This document shows, one piece after another, positions 44,224-53,206 of a DNA stretch of 64,000 nt. The translations under genes were made by a program, and so were the position numbers. The notes beneath the pieces are model-generated. The model was not told the origin of the DNA and did no database searches. It worked only from the letters and a program-made list of their open reading frames with translations. Position 1 is the stretch's first letter. The number at the start of each line of letters is the position of its first letter. The stretch covers positions 62,001 to 126,000 of the forward strand of contig UBNQ01000025.1 in the NCBI GenBank assembly GCA_900466875.1, given 5' to 3'. Origin of the DNA: Hyphomicrobiales bacterium (lineage in GTDB: Bacteria > Pseudomonadota > Alphaproteobacteria > Rhizobiales > Rhizobiaceae).

Positions 44224-45708
44224 TCAGTTGAACTTCGGCGGTTCAGACAGGTTGGGGGCCGCGGGCTGGGCCGGGGCGCCATCCATCGGCGGCAGGCCGA
44301 AGTTCGGCATTCCACCGCCCCCGTTGCCGCTGCCAAATCCTGGGACCTCGATCTTGATGGTGTTCAGATCCACTTCCGGCGGCTTGTCGAGCCAGTAGGT
44401 CACGGATTCCGGCCAGAAGATGATGATGCCGACTAGTATGAGCTGCATGCCGAGCCACGGAATGGCCCCGAGATAGATATCCCTGGTCTTCACCGTCTTC
44501 GGCGCGATCGAGCGTAGATAGAAAAGCGCAAAGCCGAAGGGTGGATGCATGAAGCTGGTCTGCATGTTGACGCAGAGCAGGACGCCGAACCAGATCAGGT
44601 CGATGCCGAGCGATTGCGCGACAGGAGCCAGAAGCGGCAGGACGATGAAGGCGATCTCGAAGAAATCTAGGAAGAAGGCCAGGAAGAAGATGAAGATATT
44701 GACGAAGATCAGGAAGCCGAGTGCGCCGCCGGGAATATGAGACAGAAGGTGCTCGATCCACAGGCCCCCATCCATGCCCTGGAAGACGAGGCTGAAGCAG
44801 GTCGCGCCGACCAGGATGAAGACCACCATGGAGGTGATCGTCATGGTGGAATGCATGGCCTGCTTGATCAGATCCCAGGTCAGCCGGCGGTGCAGGGCTG
44901 CGAGCACCATGGCGCCGACGACGCCGAGGGCACCGGCTTCCGTCGGTGTCGCGAGGCCGAGGAACAGCGTGCCGAGCACGAGGAAGATCAGCACGATCGA
45001 CGGGACCATGCCCCATAGGACGCGCAGGACAAGAGCGGCATTCAGCTCGCCGCGAGCCTCGGGCGGCAATGGCGGCACATCCTTCGGCCGGACGATCGAC
45101 AGGATGAAGATGAAGCCGAGGAAGATCAGGACCTGCAGGATCGATGGGCCGATCGCACCGAGGTACATGTCGCCGACCGAACGGCCGAGCTGGTCGGCAA
45201 GAACGATCAGAACGAGGGACGGCGGGATGACCTGGGTGATCGTGCCGGAAGCTGCGATGACGCCTGTCGCAAGCCGCGGATTGTAGCCGTATTTCAGCAT
45301 GATCGGCAGCGAGATCACGCCCATGGTGATGACCGATGCAGCGACCGTGCCGGTGATCGCACCGAGGATCGCGCCGACGATGATGACGGCATAGGCGAGG
45401 CCGCCGGGAACGGCGCCGAACAGCTTGCCGGTGCCTTCCAGCAGATCTTCCGCCAGACCGCAGCGCTCGAGAATCGCGCCCATGAAGGTGAAGAACGGGA
45501 TGGCCAGAAGCAGGTCGTTGGAGACTATGCCGAAAATGCGCAGCGGCAGGGCCTGCATGAAGGCGAAGTCGAAATGGCCGGTGGCGATGCCGAGCAGGCC
45601 GAAGAAGAGGCCGACGGCCGACAGCGAGAAGGCGACCGGAAAACCGTAGAGCATGAAGATGATCATGCCCAGGAACATGGCTGGCGGCATTATGCCGAAT
45701 GCGAACAT
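44224..45708 (-). CDS. TRAP transporter large permease, DctM type
   Basis: A 494-residue membrane protein with about 12 to 14 hydrophobic helices, the large subunit that carries solute with sodium. DctM landmarks are LRIFGIVSNDLLLAIPFFTFMGAIL and PPSLVLIVLADQLGRSVGD. The C-terminus carries an extra Gly/Pro-rich tail (FGSGNGGGGMPNFGLPP) that is hydrophilic and unusual for the family. The DctQ gene lies 21 bp upstream. It serves the convergent TakP-like binding protein. Confidence 0.92.
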   Translation of the reverse strand: MFAFGIMPPAMFLGMIIFMLYGFPVAFSLSAVGLFFGLLGIATGHFDFAFMQALPLRIFGIVSNDLLLAIPFFTFMGAILERCGLAEDLLEGTGKLFGAVPGGLAYAVIIVGAILGAITGTVAASVITMGVISLPIMLKYGYNPRLATGVIAASGTITQVIPPSLVLIVLADQLGRSVGDMYLGAIGPSILQVLIFLGFIFILSIVRPKDVPPLPPEARGELNAALVLRVLWGMVPSIVLIFLVLGTLFLGLATPTEAGALGVVGAMVLAALHRRLTWDLIKQAMHSTMTITSMVVFILVGATCFSLVFQGMDGGLWIEHLLSHIPGGALGFLIFVNIFIFFLAFFLDFFEIAFIVLPLLAPVAQSLGIDLIWFGVLLCVNMQTSFMHPPFGFALFYLRSIAPKTVKTRDIYLGAIPWLGMQLILVGIIIFWPESVTYWLDKPPEVDLNTIKIEVPGFGSGNGGGGMPNFGLPPMDGAPAQPAAPNLSEPPKFN

Positions 45709-45729
45709 GGCTCTAATCCCCCCGATGCT

Positions 45730-46269
45730 TTACTGAAGCGGCTTTTCATAGGTCGTGTCGACGTGGAGGGTTCCCGTCAGTCCTGCGACCCGTTTGATCA
45801 ATTCAGAGAAACCCTGCAACGCAAGGAGCAGGAAGCCACTGACGATCACAAGCTTGACTGGCCAGCGCAGAAGACCGCCGGCGTTGGAAGACGTCTCTCC
45901 CTGCTGGAAGGAGAGAAAGAAGAACGGCCAGGCAAGCCATGCGAGATAGAGGCAGGCCGGAATGAGAAACACGATCAGGCCGAGCGCGTCGATCCACAAC
46001 CGTGCGCGATCCGAAACGGAGCCATAGATCAGGTCGACTCGAACATGTTCGTTGAGGCGCAGTGTATGGGAAGCGCCGATCAACACGATGAAGGCGAAGA
46101 GATACCATTGGATCTCCAGCCAGCCGTTCGAGCTGTAATTAAAAAGATAGCGGATGAACGCATTGCCCGCGCTGATCAAACAGCAGGCGAGGACGAGATA
46201 ACCGGAAAATTTTCCCAGCACCTCGCTCAAGCGGTCAATCAGGCCGCTAAACCGTAGCAAAATTCTCAT
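45730..46269 (-). CDS. TRAP transporter small permease, DctQ type
   Basis: A 179-residue small TRAP subunit with four hydrophobic helices, the normal size. Characteristic positions include LSEVLGKFSGYLVLACCLISAGNAFIRY and EIQWYLFAFIVLIGASHTLRLNEHVRVDLIY, a segment typical of DctQ. It binds the DctM subunit and helps to dock the binding protein. It is the first gene of the dctQM unit; the promoter should lie in the 331-bp region 46270-46600. Confidence 0.9.
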   Translation of the reverse strand: MRILLRFSGLIDRLSEVLGKFSGYLVLACCLISAGNAFIRYLFNYSSNGWLEIQWYLFAFIVLIGASHTLRLNEHVRVDLIYGSVSDRARLWIDALGLIVFLIPACLYLAWLAWPFFFLSFQQGETSSNAGGLLRWPVKLVIVSGFLLLALQGFSELIKRVAGLTGTLHVDTTYEKPLQ

Positions 46270-46600
46270 TCGTTCCCGCTCCCAACAGGTCCTTGTATCC
46301 CGCCTGTTCTGTGAAGGCGATGTAAACGAAGGTCTAAGGAAAGAAAAGCGGAAACGAATGGCTTGACGCGGTCATAGCCCGGAAATCAAGGGGTTTGGTC
46401 GATTTTTCCGCCGCCGTTACTGTCTTCCATGGACGGGGTTTCCGCGTATCGAATGCGGGCTTCTTCTTTTACGCTTCGTTGAACACGTTTGGATATTCAC
46501 CCCCACGGTCAAAGGGGTTAAGCCGAGTAACAATCAAATCTTAAAGTGTTTTGCCCACTGTCGCGCGAAAGCCAAGGGAATGAGACCCGGTGGAGACCCG
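46270..46600. promoter_or_regulatory. Divergent intergenic region dctQ / GGDEF-EAL gene
   Basis: 331 bp without a gene. The section nearest the GGDEF-EAL gene is AT-richer (CAATCAAATCTTAAAGTG). I do not see a clear operator, riboswitch or promoter pair, and no TTAA-N7-TTAA site. Confidence 0.4.
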
Positions 46601-48922
46601 ATGAAGGATTTGGAAGCGAAGACGCTACCGACAGAGCTGTATCTGCCGTTCGTCGAATCGCTATTCAACAACCGTGGAACGTTGTGGACCGGGATGGTCG
46701 TCCATATCCTGTCCTGCGCCATCATCTATGCCACGACGGGTGCGGAATTCTATCTTATCCTGATAGCGGTGTTTGTCGCCGTATTTGGCTATCGCATCTA
46801 CTGGTTTCGTCGATTCGACCTGATCGACCACAGCACGCTTTCCAAGAGTGAGATCGAATCCTGGGAAGCGCGCTATGTGCATGGTGCCGCTGCCACGGCT
46901 TTCCTGCTTGGTATCGGCAGCGCCTACGCCGTTCTGGTTCTCAGAGACATGCTGGCCGCGTTCATGTGCATTGCCGTTACCATGGCGTCGATGGTTTCGA
47001 TCGTCGGCCGAAATTACGGTTCGGCGCGCGCAGTCGCTCTCCAGACGATCGGGTGCTGCCTGCCGCTGGTTCTCGCCTGCCTGTTGACGGGCGAGGTCTA
47101 TCTCGCCCTCATTTCGCTTTTCCTGATTCCGTTCGGTCTGACGACGCAGTCCATGGCAAAGGGCGTACGCGAATTCCTATACGAAAACGTGCTCGCCTCG
47201 CGGGAAATGACACGCATCGCGGATCAGCTCGATAGTGCGCTCAGCACGATGACCCATGCGTTGATCATGCTCGATGCGGACGGGCGAGTGCAGGTGATCA
47301 ATCGTCGCGCTTGCGAGCTTCTGGAACTGCCGGATGCGGACGAACTGAAGGGCGCGGCGTTCATCACCGTCCTGCGGCGAAGCGGAAAGTCGCTTTCGGA
47401 TGATCTCTTACGCCGGATCGGGCAGCTGTCCACGGGGCAGGCGGGCAAGACGCTCCTGTGCTTAAAGGAAACCGTCTATCTCGAATTCTCGCTCAGCCAC
47501 CGCACCGACGGTGGCGTTGTCATGTTGTTCGAAGACGTCAGCGCCCGCGTTGCTGCGGAAGAAAAGATCCTGCATCTGGTACGTTACGATACGCTGACCG
47601 GGCTGCCGACGCGTGGCTATTTCGCCGAGCTTGCTTCGCAGCATCTCACTGTTGCTGGCGCCGATCTTTTCGCAGCCTTTGTCATTTTCGACGTCGACGG
47701 CTTCAAGCATGTCAACGACATGCAGGGGCATGTCGTCGGTGACCGGCTTCTTGCCGCGATATCCGAGCGGCTTGTACATGAGGCGGGCGAGGAGATCATC
47801 GTCGGCCGGTTGGTCGGCGACGAATTCGTGATTTTTGCAACGGGCCGGGACCGCAGTGCCCTGGAGGCCCGCATCAACGCCATCCAGGCCGGAATTCAGG
47901 GAAGCTATCGGGTCGAGAGGCTTGATCTACCGGTGTTCATCAATGCCGGCGGGGTGATCCTCGAAGGTCATAACTTCGATATGGAAGCCTGGCAGATCAA
48001 GGCCGATCTGGCCCTGAACGACGCGAAATCGGTCGGCAACGGAACGCTGACGATATTCCGGCCTGAAATGGATGCGCGTTATGTTGCCGAGCAGCGTCTG
48101 AAGACCGATCTGCGCACTGCGATAGAGCAGGGCGATCTGACCGTCGTTTACCAGCCGATGTATCGTCCGGACGGTTCTGAGATGGAATGCTGCGAGGCGC
48201 TGGTCCGCTGGTCTCATCCCGAGCGGGGCTTTATCGGTCCGAATATCTTCATTCCCATGGCCGAAAGCATGGGGCTGATTTCGGAGATAACCAGGTTCGT
48301 ACTGGACCGTGCCTGCACCGACTGCGCGTCCTGGCAGAACGAGATCTCCGTTTCGGTCAACCTGTCCATCCACGATCTTCGCGGTGGCCAGATCGTGCCG
48401 CTGGTTGCGGACGTCCTGGAGCGGAGCAAGCTCGACCCGACACGCCTGCATCTGGAAGTGACCGAGAGCTGCTTCATGGATGAGCCGGTGGTCGTCAGCG
48501 CAACGCTGAGCAGGCTGCGCGCCAATGGGGTGACGATTGCCATCGACGATTTCGGAACGGGCTTCTCAAGTCTCAGCTATCTCGATTCGCTGCCGATCGA
48601 CATCGTGAAGATCGACCGCGCCTTTGTGCGCGATATCGGAGCGGAGCCCCGTCGCCTCAAGCTTCTCAGCGGCATCGTGCATCTGTCGCGCGAGCTTGAC
48701 CTGCGAATCGTCATTGAAGGCGTGGAGACTTTCGAGCAGCTTGAACTGGTCAGGAAACATCAGTTCGCCGATCTGGTGCAGGGCTATATCTTTTCGCCGC
48801 CGATCCCCGCGAACGCCATTGCAGAACTCAGCCAGAAGACAGTTTCGGCTCGCCGCAACGCCACCCGTCAGAACCGAGGCGATAAAAGCGCTGAACCCCG
48901 GGCTTTCGGCACGATGGGCTGA
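46601..48922 (+). CDS. Membrane GGDEF-EAL protein with PAS-like domain and degenerate GGDEF motif
   Basis: A 773-residue protein; start at 46601 follows GGTGGAGACCC (an earlier ATG at 46580 is possible). About five or six hydrophobic helices (residues 30-190) are followed by a PAS-like region (MTHALIMLDADGRVQVINRRACELLELPD). The GGDEF domain begins near residue 338 (VRYDTLTGLPTRGYF), but its signature is VGDEF in GRLVGDEFVIF, losing the first Gly. The EAL domain is intact: CEALVRWSHPERG, IDDFGTGFSSLSYLD and VIEGVETFEQ. Net phosphodiesterase activity is likely, with the GGDEF domain possibly binding GTP as a regulator. Confidence 0.93.
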   Translation: MKDLEAKTLPTELYLPFVESLFNNRGTLWTGMVVHILSCAIIYATTGAEFYLILIAVFVAVFGYRIYWFRRFDLIDHSTLSKSEIESWEARYVHGAAATAFLLGIGSAYAVLVLRDMLAAFMCIAVTMASMVSIVGRNYGSARAVALQTIGCCLPLVLACLLTGEVYLALISLFLIPFGLTTQSMAKGVREFLYENVLASREMTRIADQLDSALSTMTHALIMLDADGRVQVINRRACELLELPDADELKGAAFITVLRRSGKSLSDDLLRRIGQLSTGQAGKTLLCLKETVYLEFSLSHRTDGGVVMLFEDVSARVAAEEKILHLVRYDTLTGLPTRGYFAELASQHLTVAGADLFAAFVIFDVDGFKHVNDMQGHVVGDRLLAAISERLVHEAGEEIIVGRLVGDEFVIFATGRDRSALEARINAIQAGIQGSYRVERLDLPVFINAGGVILEGHNFDMEAWQIKADLALNDAKSVGNGTLTIFRPEMDARYVAEQRLKTDLRTAIEQGDLTVVYQPMYRPDGSEMECCEALVRWSHPERGFIGPNIFIPMAESMGLISEITRFVLDRACTDCASWQNEISVSVNLSIHDLRGGQIVPLVADVLERSKLDPTRLHLEVTESCFMDEPVVVSATLSRLRANGVTIAIDDFGTGFSSLSYLDSLPIDIVKIDRAFVRDIGAEPRRLKLLSGIVHLSRELDLRIVIEGVETFEQLELVRKHQFADLVQGYIFSPPIPANAIAELSQKTVSARRNATRQNRGDKSAEPRAFGTMG

Positions 48923-48982
48923 TCGCTCACCTCTTTCGCCCCTGAAATATATCCTAATTTAACATGTACTGAAATGCGACGG

Positions 48983-48998
48983 TTAACCTGCTGTTAAC
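48983..48998 (+). promoter_or_regulatory. CtrA-type box 1
   Basis: TTAACCTGCTGTTAAC matches the full CtrA consensus TTAA-N7-TTAAC. Its centre is about 104 bp upstream of the start at 49094. Confidence 0.75.
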
Positions 48999-49006
48999 CA
49001 TAAGTT

Positions 49007-49021
49007 TTAAAAGACTGTTAA
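49007..49021 (+). promoter_or_regulatory. CtrA-type box 2
   Basis: TTAAAAGACTGTTAA matches TTAA-N7-TTAA, without the final C. It begins 9 bp after box 1. Confidence 0.6.
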
Positions 49022-49060
49022 TCATGATCTTCGTCATTGCGATCACGCACCGTTTCAGGG

Positions 49061-49075
49061 TTAATCAATCGTTAA
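49061..49075 (+). promoter_or_regulatory. CtrA-type box 3
   Basis: TTAATCAATCGTTAA matches TTAA-N7-TTAA. It is 19 bp from the start codon at 49094, close to where transcription should begin, so binding here could also repress. Confidence 0.6.
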
Positions 49076-49093
49076 TAGCGATGGGTAACCCGG

Positions 49094-49852
49094 ATGTCAG
49101 TGGTTCAGAGTTTTTCAGACAAAGCGTTTTTAGAAAAACTGCTCTCGGCACTCGACCATATCGAGTATCGCCGGATTGAAGGGCACGAGGATTTCGAGGA
49201 TGTGGCGCGACTGCGCTACAAGGCCTACAAGGCCCAGAACGTGCTGCCTGTCGGGGCGAGCAACATGCTGGACGACATCGACTTCGTCCCGCATGCCTAT
49301 GTCTTCGGTATCTATTATTACGAGGAGCTGATCTCCACGGTTCGGGTGCATCACGTCACGCCGGAGCACCGAACCTGCCAATCCGTCGGTGTCTTTCCCG
49401 ATGCCGTGAACGAATTGCTTGATTCGGGGCTGACATTCATCGACCCGGCCCGTTTTGCCGTCGACCCCGATGTCGTGAGTGAACTGCCCACCATTCCCTA
49501 CATCACGCTTCGACCGTCGATCATGGCGGCCATTCATTTCGATACCGATCGGGTGCTTCAGCACATAAGGCCGCCGCACGCCGCCTTTTACAGGCGGATA
49601 TTCCTGGCCGACACGATCGTGCCGCCAACGATCGCTCCCATGTACGGGTTCGAGTTGACGCTGCTCGCATCGCGGGTTCGCGAGGTTCGTCCTCAGCTGA
49701 TGCGTCGCTTCCCGCTGTTCCAGTCGGAGGCCTATGAACGGCGCCTGATGTTTGCCGAGCGTGCGACAATGCTGTCGCCGCCGCTGACCGTGCTGCCGAC
49801 GGCGCGCTTCGCCAGCCGTCCGAACTCTCCTGAAATGGCATTTCTTCGCTGA
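49094..49852 (+). CDS. N-acyl amino acid synthase FeeM / AHL-synthase-like acyltransferase
   Basis: A 252-residue GNAT-fold protein. The region YRRIEGHEDFEDVARLRYKAY (residues 25-45) and the strand FGIYYYEELISTVRVHHV followed by SVGVFPDAV resemble the acyl-transferring enzymes FeeM and LuxI, which use acyl-ACP. The segment FIDPARFAVDPD fits the same fold. It has no signal peptide or membrane segment. The product could be an N-acyl amino acid, an N-acyl-homoserine lactone or another lipid signal. No LuxR gene is adjacent, so quorum sensing is not assured. Three TTAA-N7-TTAA sites precede it. Confidence 0.72.
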   Translation: MSVVQSFSDKAFLEKLLSALDHIEYRRIEGHEDFEDVARLRYKAYKAQNVLPVGASNMLDDIDFVPHAYVFGIYYYEELISTVRVHHVTPEHRTCQSVGVFPDAVNELLDSGLTFIDPARFAVDPDVVSELPTIPYITLRPSIMAAIHFDTDRVLQHIRPPHAAFYRRIFLADTIVPPTIAPMYGFELTLLASRVREVRPQLMRRFPLFQSEAYERRLMFAERATMLSPPLTVLPTARFASRPNSPEMAFLR

Positions 49853-50014
49853 TCCTGTCCGCACCGGCCGACTGGCAGGCTCGCCGGGCGAAGCCATTGC
49901 GCTCTGCGGTTGTTTGTGTATTCCTGATATAGCCCGGTATGGGAACCGGGCCGCTGGGAGAGTTGAGCCTTCGCACGATCGGGGCTCGATATGGGCAGAT
50001 CAGGGAGAGGCTTG

Positions 50015-50239
50015 ATGGACGATCATCACAATGGACCGGCAGAGATTGGCGCACCGATGGATCATCTGGCGCATGAGCGGACCTACGAATCCTTTCTGGC
50101 GGCAGCGAAGTGGGGCACGATGACAATCGTGGCGCTGATGATTGCCATGGCCGGCGGCTTCTTCGGCGGGCTTGGTCTGATCGGTGGCCTTGTCCTGTTC
50201 ATCATCCTTAATATCGCCGGCGTTTTTCTGCTGCGATAG
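50015..50239 (+). CDS. Aa3-type cytochrome c oxidase subunit IV-like small membrane protein
   Basis: A 74-residue protein. The N-terminal part has HLAHERTYESFLAAAKWGTM, the pattern of the short alphaproteobacterial aa3 oxidase subunit IV family, followed by two hydrophobic stretches to the end (VALMIAMAGGFFGG.. LVLFIILNIAGVFLL). The start at 50015 follows GAGAGGCTTG; an upstream ATG at 49991 is less likely. It would sit with cytochrome aa3 oxidase, whose other genes are not in this window, as is common. Confidence 0.8.
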   Translation: MDDHHNGPAEIGAPMDHLAHERTYESFLAAAKWGTMTIVALMIAMAGGFFGGLGLIGGLVLFIILNIAGVFLLR

Positions 50240-50444
50240 CCGCCTGAAGGCTTGCCATCTTTTCCGGACAAAATCTGGCCGGGTGAAGCATGCTGCGTAG
50301 CTTTTCCGGCGCAATTGCCTCATCGTTCAGCATCAACGAACAATCCGTTTCGGCAAATCCGGCATTCCCGGACTAACGGAAGCCGCTGCGGCATGCCATG
50401 TAAGCGTCAACGTTTAGTTTCACACGCTTATGCCGGAGTACCCC

Positions 50445-51467
50445 ATGAAGAAAATCGGCTTTCTCTCTTTCGGCCATTGGACGCCGTCGCCTCAGTCGCA
50501 GACCCGCTCTGCGGGTGACACGCTGTTGCAGTCCATCGACCTTGCGGTCGCTGCGGAAGAACTCGGTGCCGATGGCGCCTATTTCCGCGTTCACCATTTC
50601 GCCCGCCAGCTTGCCTCACCTTTCCCACTGCTTGCGGCCGTCGGTGCCAGAACCAGCAAAATAGAGATCGGTACCGGCGTCATCGACATGCGTTACGAGA
50701 ACCCGCTTTACATGGCGGAGGATGCGGGCGCTGCCGATCTTATATCACAAGGACGTCTGCAACTCGGCATCAGCCGAGGTTCGCCCGAACAGGTCATCGA
50801 TGGCTGGCGGTATTTCGGTTATGAGCCCGAAGCGGGCAAGAGTGATGCCGATATGGGCCGCCAACATGCCGAAGTCTTTCTCGACGTGCTGAAGGGGGAG
50901 GGGTTCGCCAAGCCCAATCCGCGGCCGATGTTCCCGAACCCGCCCGGCATGCTGCGACTGGAGCCGCATTCCGAAGGATTGCGGGAACGCATCTGGTGGG
51001 GTGCCGGCTCGAACGCGACTGCCATCTGGGCCGCACAGAAGGGCATGAACCTGCAGAGTTCGACGCTGAAGGACGATGAAACCGGCGAGGCTTTCCACAT
51101 CCAGCAGGCCAAGCAAATCCGCGCCTACCGTGACGCTTGGAAGGACGCGGGCCATGACCGCGAGCCTCGGGTCTCGGTCAGCCGCAGCATCTTTGCGCTG
51201 GTTGACGATCGTGACCGGGCCTATTTCGGTCGTGGCGGCAAGGAGGACGATTCAATCGGCTTCATCGACGAAAAGACGCGTGCGATTTTCGGCCGTTCCT
51301 ATGCGGCGGAGCCGGATGCCCTGATCGAGGAATTGCGCAAGGACGAGGCGATTGCCGAAGCCGATACGCTGCTTCTTACCGTGCCGAACCAGTTGGGTGT
51401 TGAGTACAATGCCCATGTGATCGAAGCGATCCTGAAGCATATCGCGCCGGCTCTCGGCTGGCGCTGA
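50445..51467 (+). CDS. LLM class flavin-dependent oxidoreductase
   Basis: A 340-residue luciferase-like monooxygenase. The TIM-barrel signature is visible in AVAAEELGADGAYFRVHHFA, then KIEIGTGVIDMRYENPLYMAEDAGAADLISQGRLQLGISRGS, the family phosphate- and flavin-binding region. The start at 50445 follows CCGGAGTACCCC; an ATG five codons upstream is possible. It uses FMNH2 from a separate reductase to oxidise an unknown substrate. It ends at a strong shared terminator and is convergent with the TPR gene. Confidence 0.92.
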   Translation: MKKIGFLSFGHWTPSPQSQTRSAGDTLLQSIDLAVAAEELGADGAYFRVHHFARQLASPFPLLAAVGARTSKIEIGTGVIDMRYENPLYMAEDAGAADLISQGRLQLGISRGSPEQVIDGWRYFGYEPEAGKSDADMGRQHAEVFLDVLKGEGFAKPNPRPMFPNPPGMLRLEPHSEGLRERIWWGAGSNATAIWAAQKGMNLQSSTLKDDETGEAFHIQQAKQIRAYRDAWKDAGHDREPRVSVSRSIFALVDDRDRAYFGRGGKEDDSIGFIDEKTRAIFGRSYAAEPDALIEELRKDEAIAEADTLLLTVPNQLGVEYNAHVIEAILKHIAPALGWR

Positions 51468-51491
51468 CGCATTCAGTCAGGTCGCGATACA

Positions 51492-51524
51492 AAAATGCCG
51501 CCCGAAGGTTTCGGGCGGCATTTT
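51492..51524. terminator. Bidirectional terminator between LLM and TPR genes
   Basis: Perfect 15-bp stem AAAATGCCGCCCGAA/TTCGGGCGGCATTTT with a 3-nt loop; T-rich on both strands. Confidence 0.92.
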
Positions 51525-51560
51525 CGATTCCGGTTACGGAAGGCGGTCGCTAAGAGCCGA

Positions 51561-52394
51561 TCACGCGCCGCCGCTGCGTGTGCGCGCGGCGCCATCGACG
51601 GCGGGCTTGTAGTTCGGGTCGAGCCGGACGGCGTGCGAATAGGACTTGTTGGCGCGAGCGCGATCATTGCGGCGTTCGTAAACCAGGGCCTGGTTTGCCC
51701 AAGACTCGGCGATCTTGTCGTTCAACTCGATCGCGTGATTGAAGTCGGCAAAGGCATTGTCGTCGTCGTTCAGGGCGACATAGGAGATGCCGCGGCCGTT
51801 ATAGGGTTCCGGCGAGCTCGACGACAGCGAGATGGCTTTGGAGAAATCCTCGATGGCCTGCGCATGCTGGCCGCGGACCTGATAGATCAGGCCGCGGTTG
51901 TGATAGGCGCGACCGTCGGTTGTGTCGAGCTGGATTGCCTTGTTGAAGTCGTTGAACGCTTCGTCGTTGCGGCCTGCCTGGCGATAGATATTGCCGCGCC
52001 CGATATAGGCGACGTCATAATTCGGGTTGATCTGCAGCGCACGGTTATAGTCGTTTGCCGCATCGACCGGCTTGCCCATGTTGCGGTAAACGAGCGCGCG
52101 GTTGGCGTATGCCTGATAGAACTGCGGGTTCATCTGGATGGCGCGGTTGAAGTCATCCACAGCACGCTTGAACTCGCCGGCGCGACCATAGGCCGAGCCA
52201 CGGCTGTTGTAACCTTCAGGATCGGACGGGTTGGACTGGATGACGGACGACAGCGAAGCGATGTTTTCCTGCGAGCCCTGCGCGCGGTCTACACGAATGA
52301 CGTCCGTTGTCGTTGGTCCCGTGGCACATCCCGCCAAGCTCGCCAAGCCTAGAAGCATTCCCGTGAGCAATGTCTTGGAGCGAAGCTTGGTCAT
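51561..52394 (-). CDS. TPR-repeat lipoprotein
   Basis: A 277-residue lipoprotein. The signal sequence ends in the lipobox LASLAGC at residue 23, so it should be anchored in the envelope, probably the outer membrane. From about residue 50 at least six TPR motifs follow, each near 34 residues, for example GYNSRGSAYGRAGEFKRAV and AYHNRGLIYQVRGQHAQAI. Proteins of this kind act as assembly or scaffold factors in the envelope. The start at 52394 gives a normal lipoprotein signal; a start at 52451 has a better ribosome site (AAGGA) but a longer N-region. Confidence 0.88.
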   Translation of the reverse strand: MTKLRSKTLLTGMLLGLASLAGCATGPTTTDVIRVDRAQGSQENIASLSSVIQSNPSDPEGYNSRGSAYGRAGEFKRAVDDFNRAIQMNPQFYQAYANRALVYRNMGKPVDAANDYNRALQINPNYDVAYIGRGNIYRQAGRNDEAFNDFNKAIQLDTTDGRAYHNRGLIYQVRGQHAQAIEDFSKAISLSSSSPEPYNGRGISYVALNDDDNAFADFNHAIELNDKIAESWANQALVYERRNDRARANKSYSHAVRLDPNYKPAVDGAARTRSGGA

Positions 52395-52506
52395 GAGCGG
52401 CAGGCTGGAAAATTCGATTCCATCGGTGGCAACGGAAGTCTTGGCGGCCATCAGGCGCAGATCCTTGTCTGGGCATTGTTTGAGTCGAAACCGACTCGGT
52501 GCAATG

Positions 52507-52540
52507 GAAAAAGCGGCGGCGCCTAAAAGTCGCCACCGCT
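52507..52540 (-). terminator. Rho-independent terminator of rpsU
   Basis: On the minus strand, AGCGGTGGCG pairs with CGCCGCCGCT (one G-T wobble, 9-nt loop) and a T run follows. It lies 36 bp beyond the rpsU stop. Confidence 0.8.
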
Positions 52541-52575
52541 CCATAATCATATAAAAGCGTCTAAAAGACGGCCGA

Positions 52576-52806
52576 TTAACGAGCCGGGCGCGGCGTGGAC
52601 GGCAGCAGGCCTTCGCGCTGCATGCGCTTGCGCGCCAGCTTGCGAACGCGACGAACGGCTTCAGCCTTTTCGCGTGCACGCTTTTCAGACGGCTTTTCGT
52701 AGTAATCGCGCATTTTCATTTCGCGGAAAACACCTTCGCGCTGCAGCTTCTTCTTGAGAGCGCGGAGAGCCTGATCAACGTTGTTGTCGCGGACAAGTAC
52801 CTGCAC
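52576..52806 (-). CDS. rpsU: 30S ribosomal protein S21
   Basis: A 76-residue S21 homologue, slightly longer than the E. coli protein as in other alphaproteobacteria. [43 protein letters not shown] is characteristic. The C-terminus is a basic alphaproteobacterial extension ([22 protein letters not shown]). The start codon is GTG, with AAAGGAA upstream. It assists in mRNA positioning on the small subunit. A dedicated terminator follows, so it is a single-gene unit. Confidence 0.97.
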   Translation of the reverse strand: MQVLVRDNNVDQALRALKKKLQREGVFREMKMRDYYEKPSEKRAREKAEAVRRVRKLARKRMQREGLLPSTPRPAR

Positions 52807-53206
52807 GTGAAATCCCGTTCCTTTGGTTTGTTGTTCGCCCGGCGACCATCTGGGTTTGAGGCGAAAGAATAGTGATGCCCGGCGTCAGGCCGTGCGATTG
52901 GTGATGGCAGATAGCAGATGAGTCCGCGGAAGTCCATATATGCCGCCGTCGTTAATGTGAAAAATGGTTGCGGGCGGGAAAACCTCGCGCTCCGCAGTCA
53001 GCGCGTCGTGAAGATTTCGCTTCAATCCGGCTCGTCTGTCGGCACGGCTCATTCCCGCCCAGACGATGTTGGTGAAAATTATTTAACTCAAAGTTGCATT
53101 CTTGATTTGCGTGATGCAGATTGAGGTTGCGTGGGCGCCCCGCAATTTGAATGCCATCAGTTGATCACGAAGGGGAAGCTGGCTGGGCCAGCCGAGGGGC
53201 GTAAAC
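52807..53206. promoter_or_regulatory. Intergenic region upstream of rpsU and the lipoprotein gene
   Basis: 400 bp between divergent genes. It must hold the rpsU promoter (minus strand). I see an AT-rich section (about 53070-53110), but no operator, riboswitch or small gene that I can support. Confidence 0.4.
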
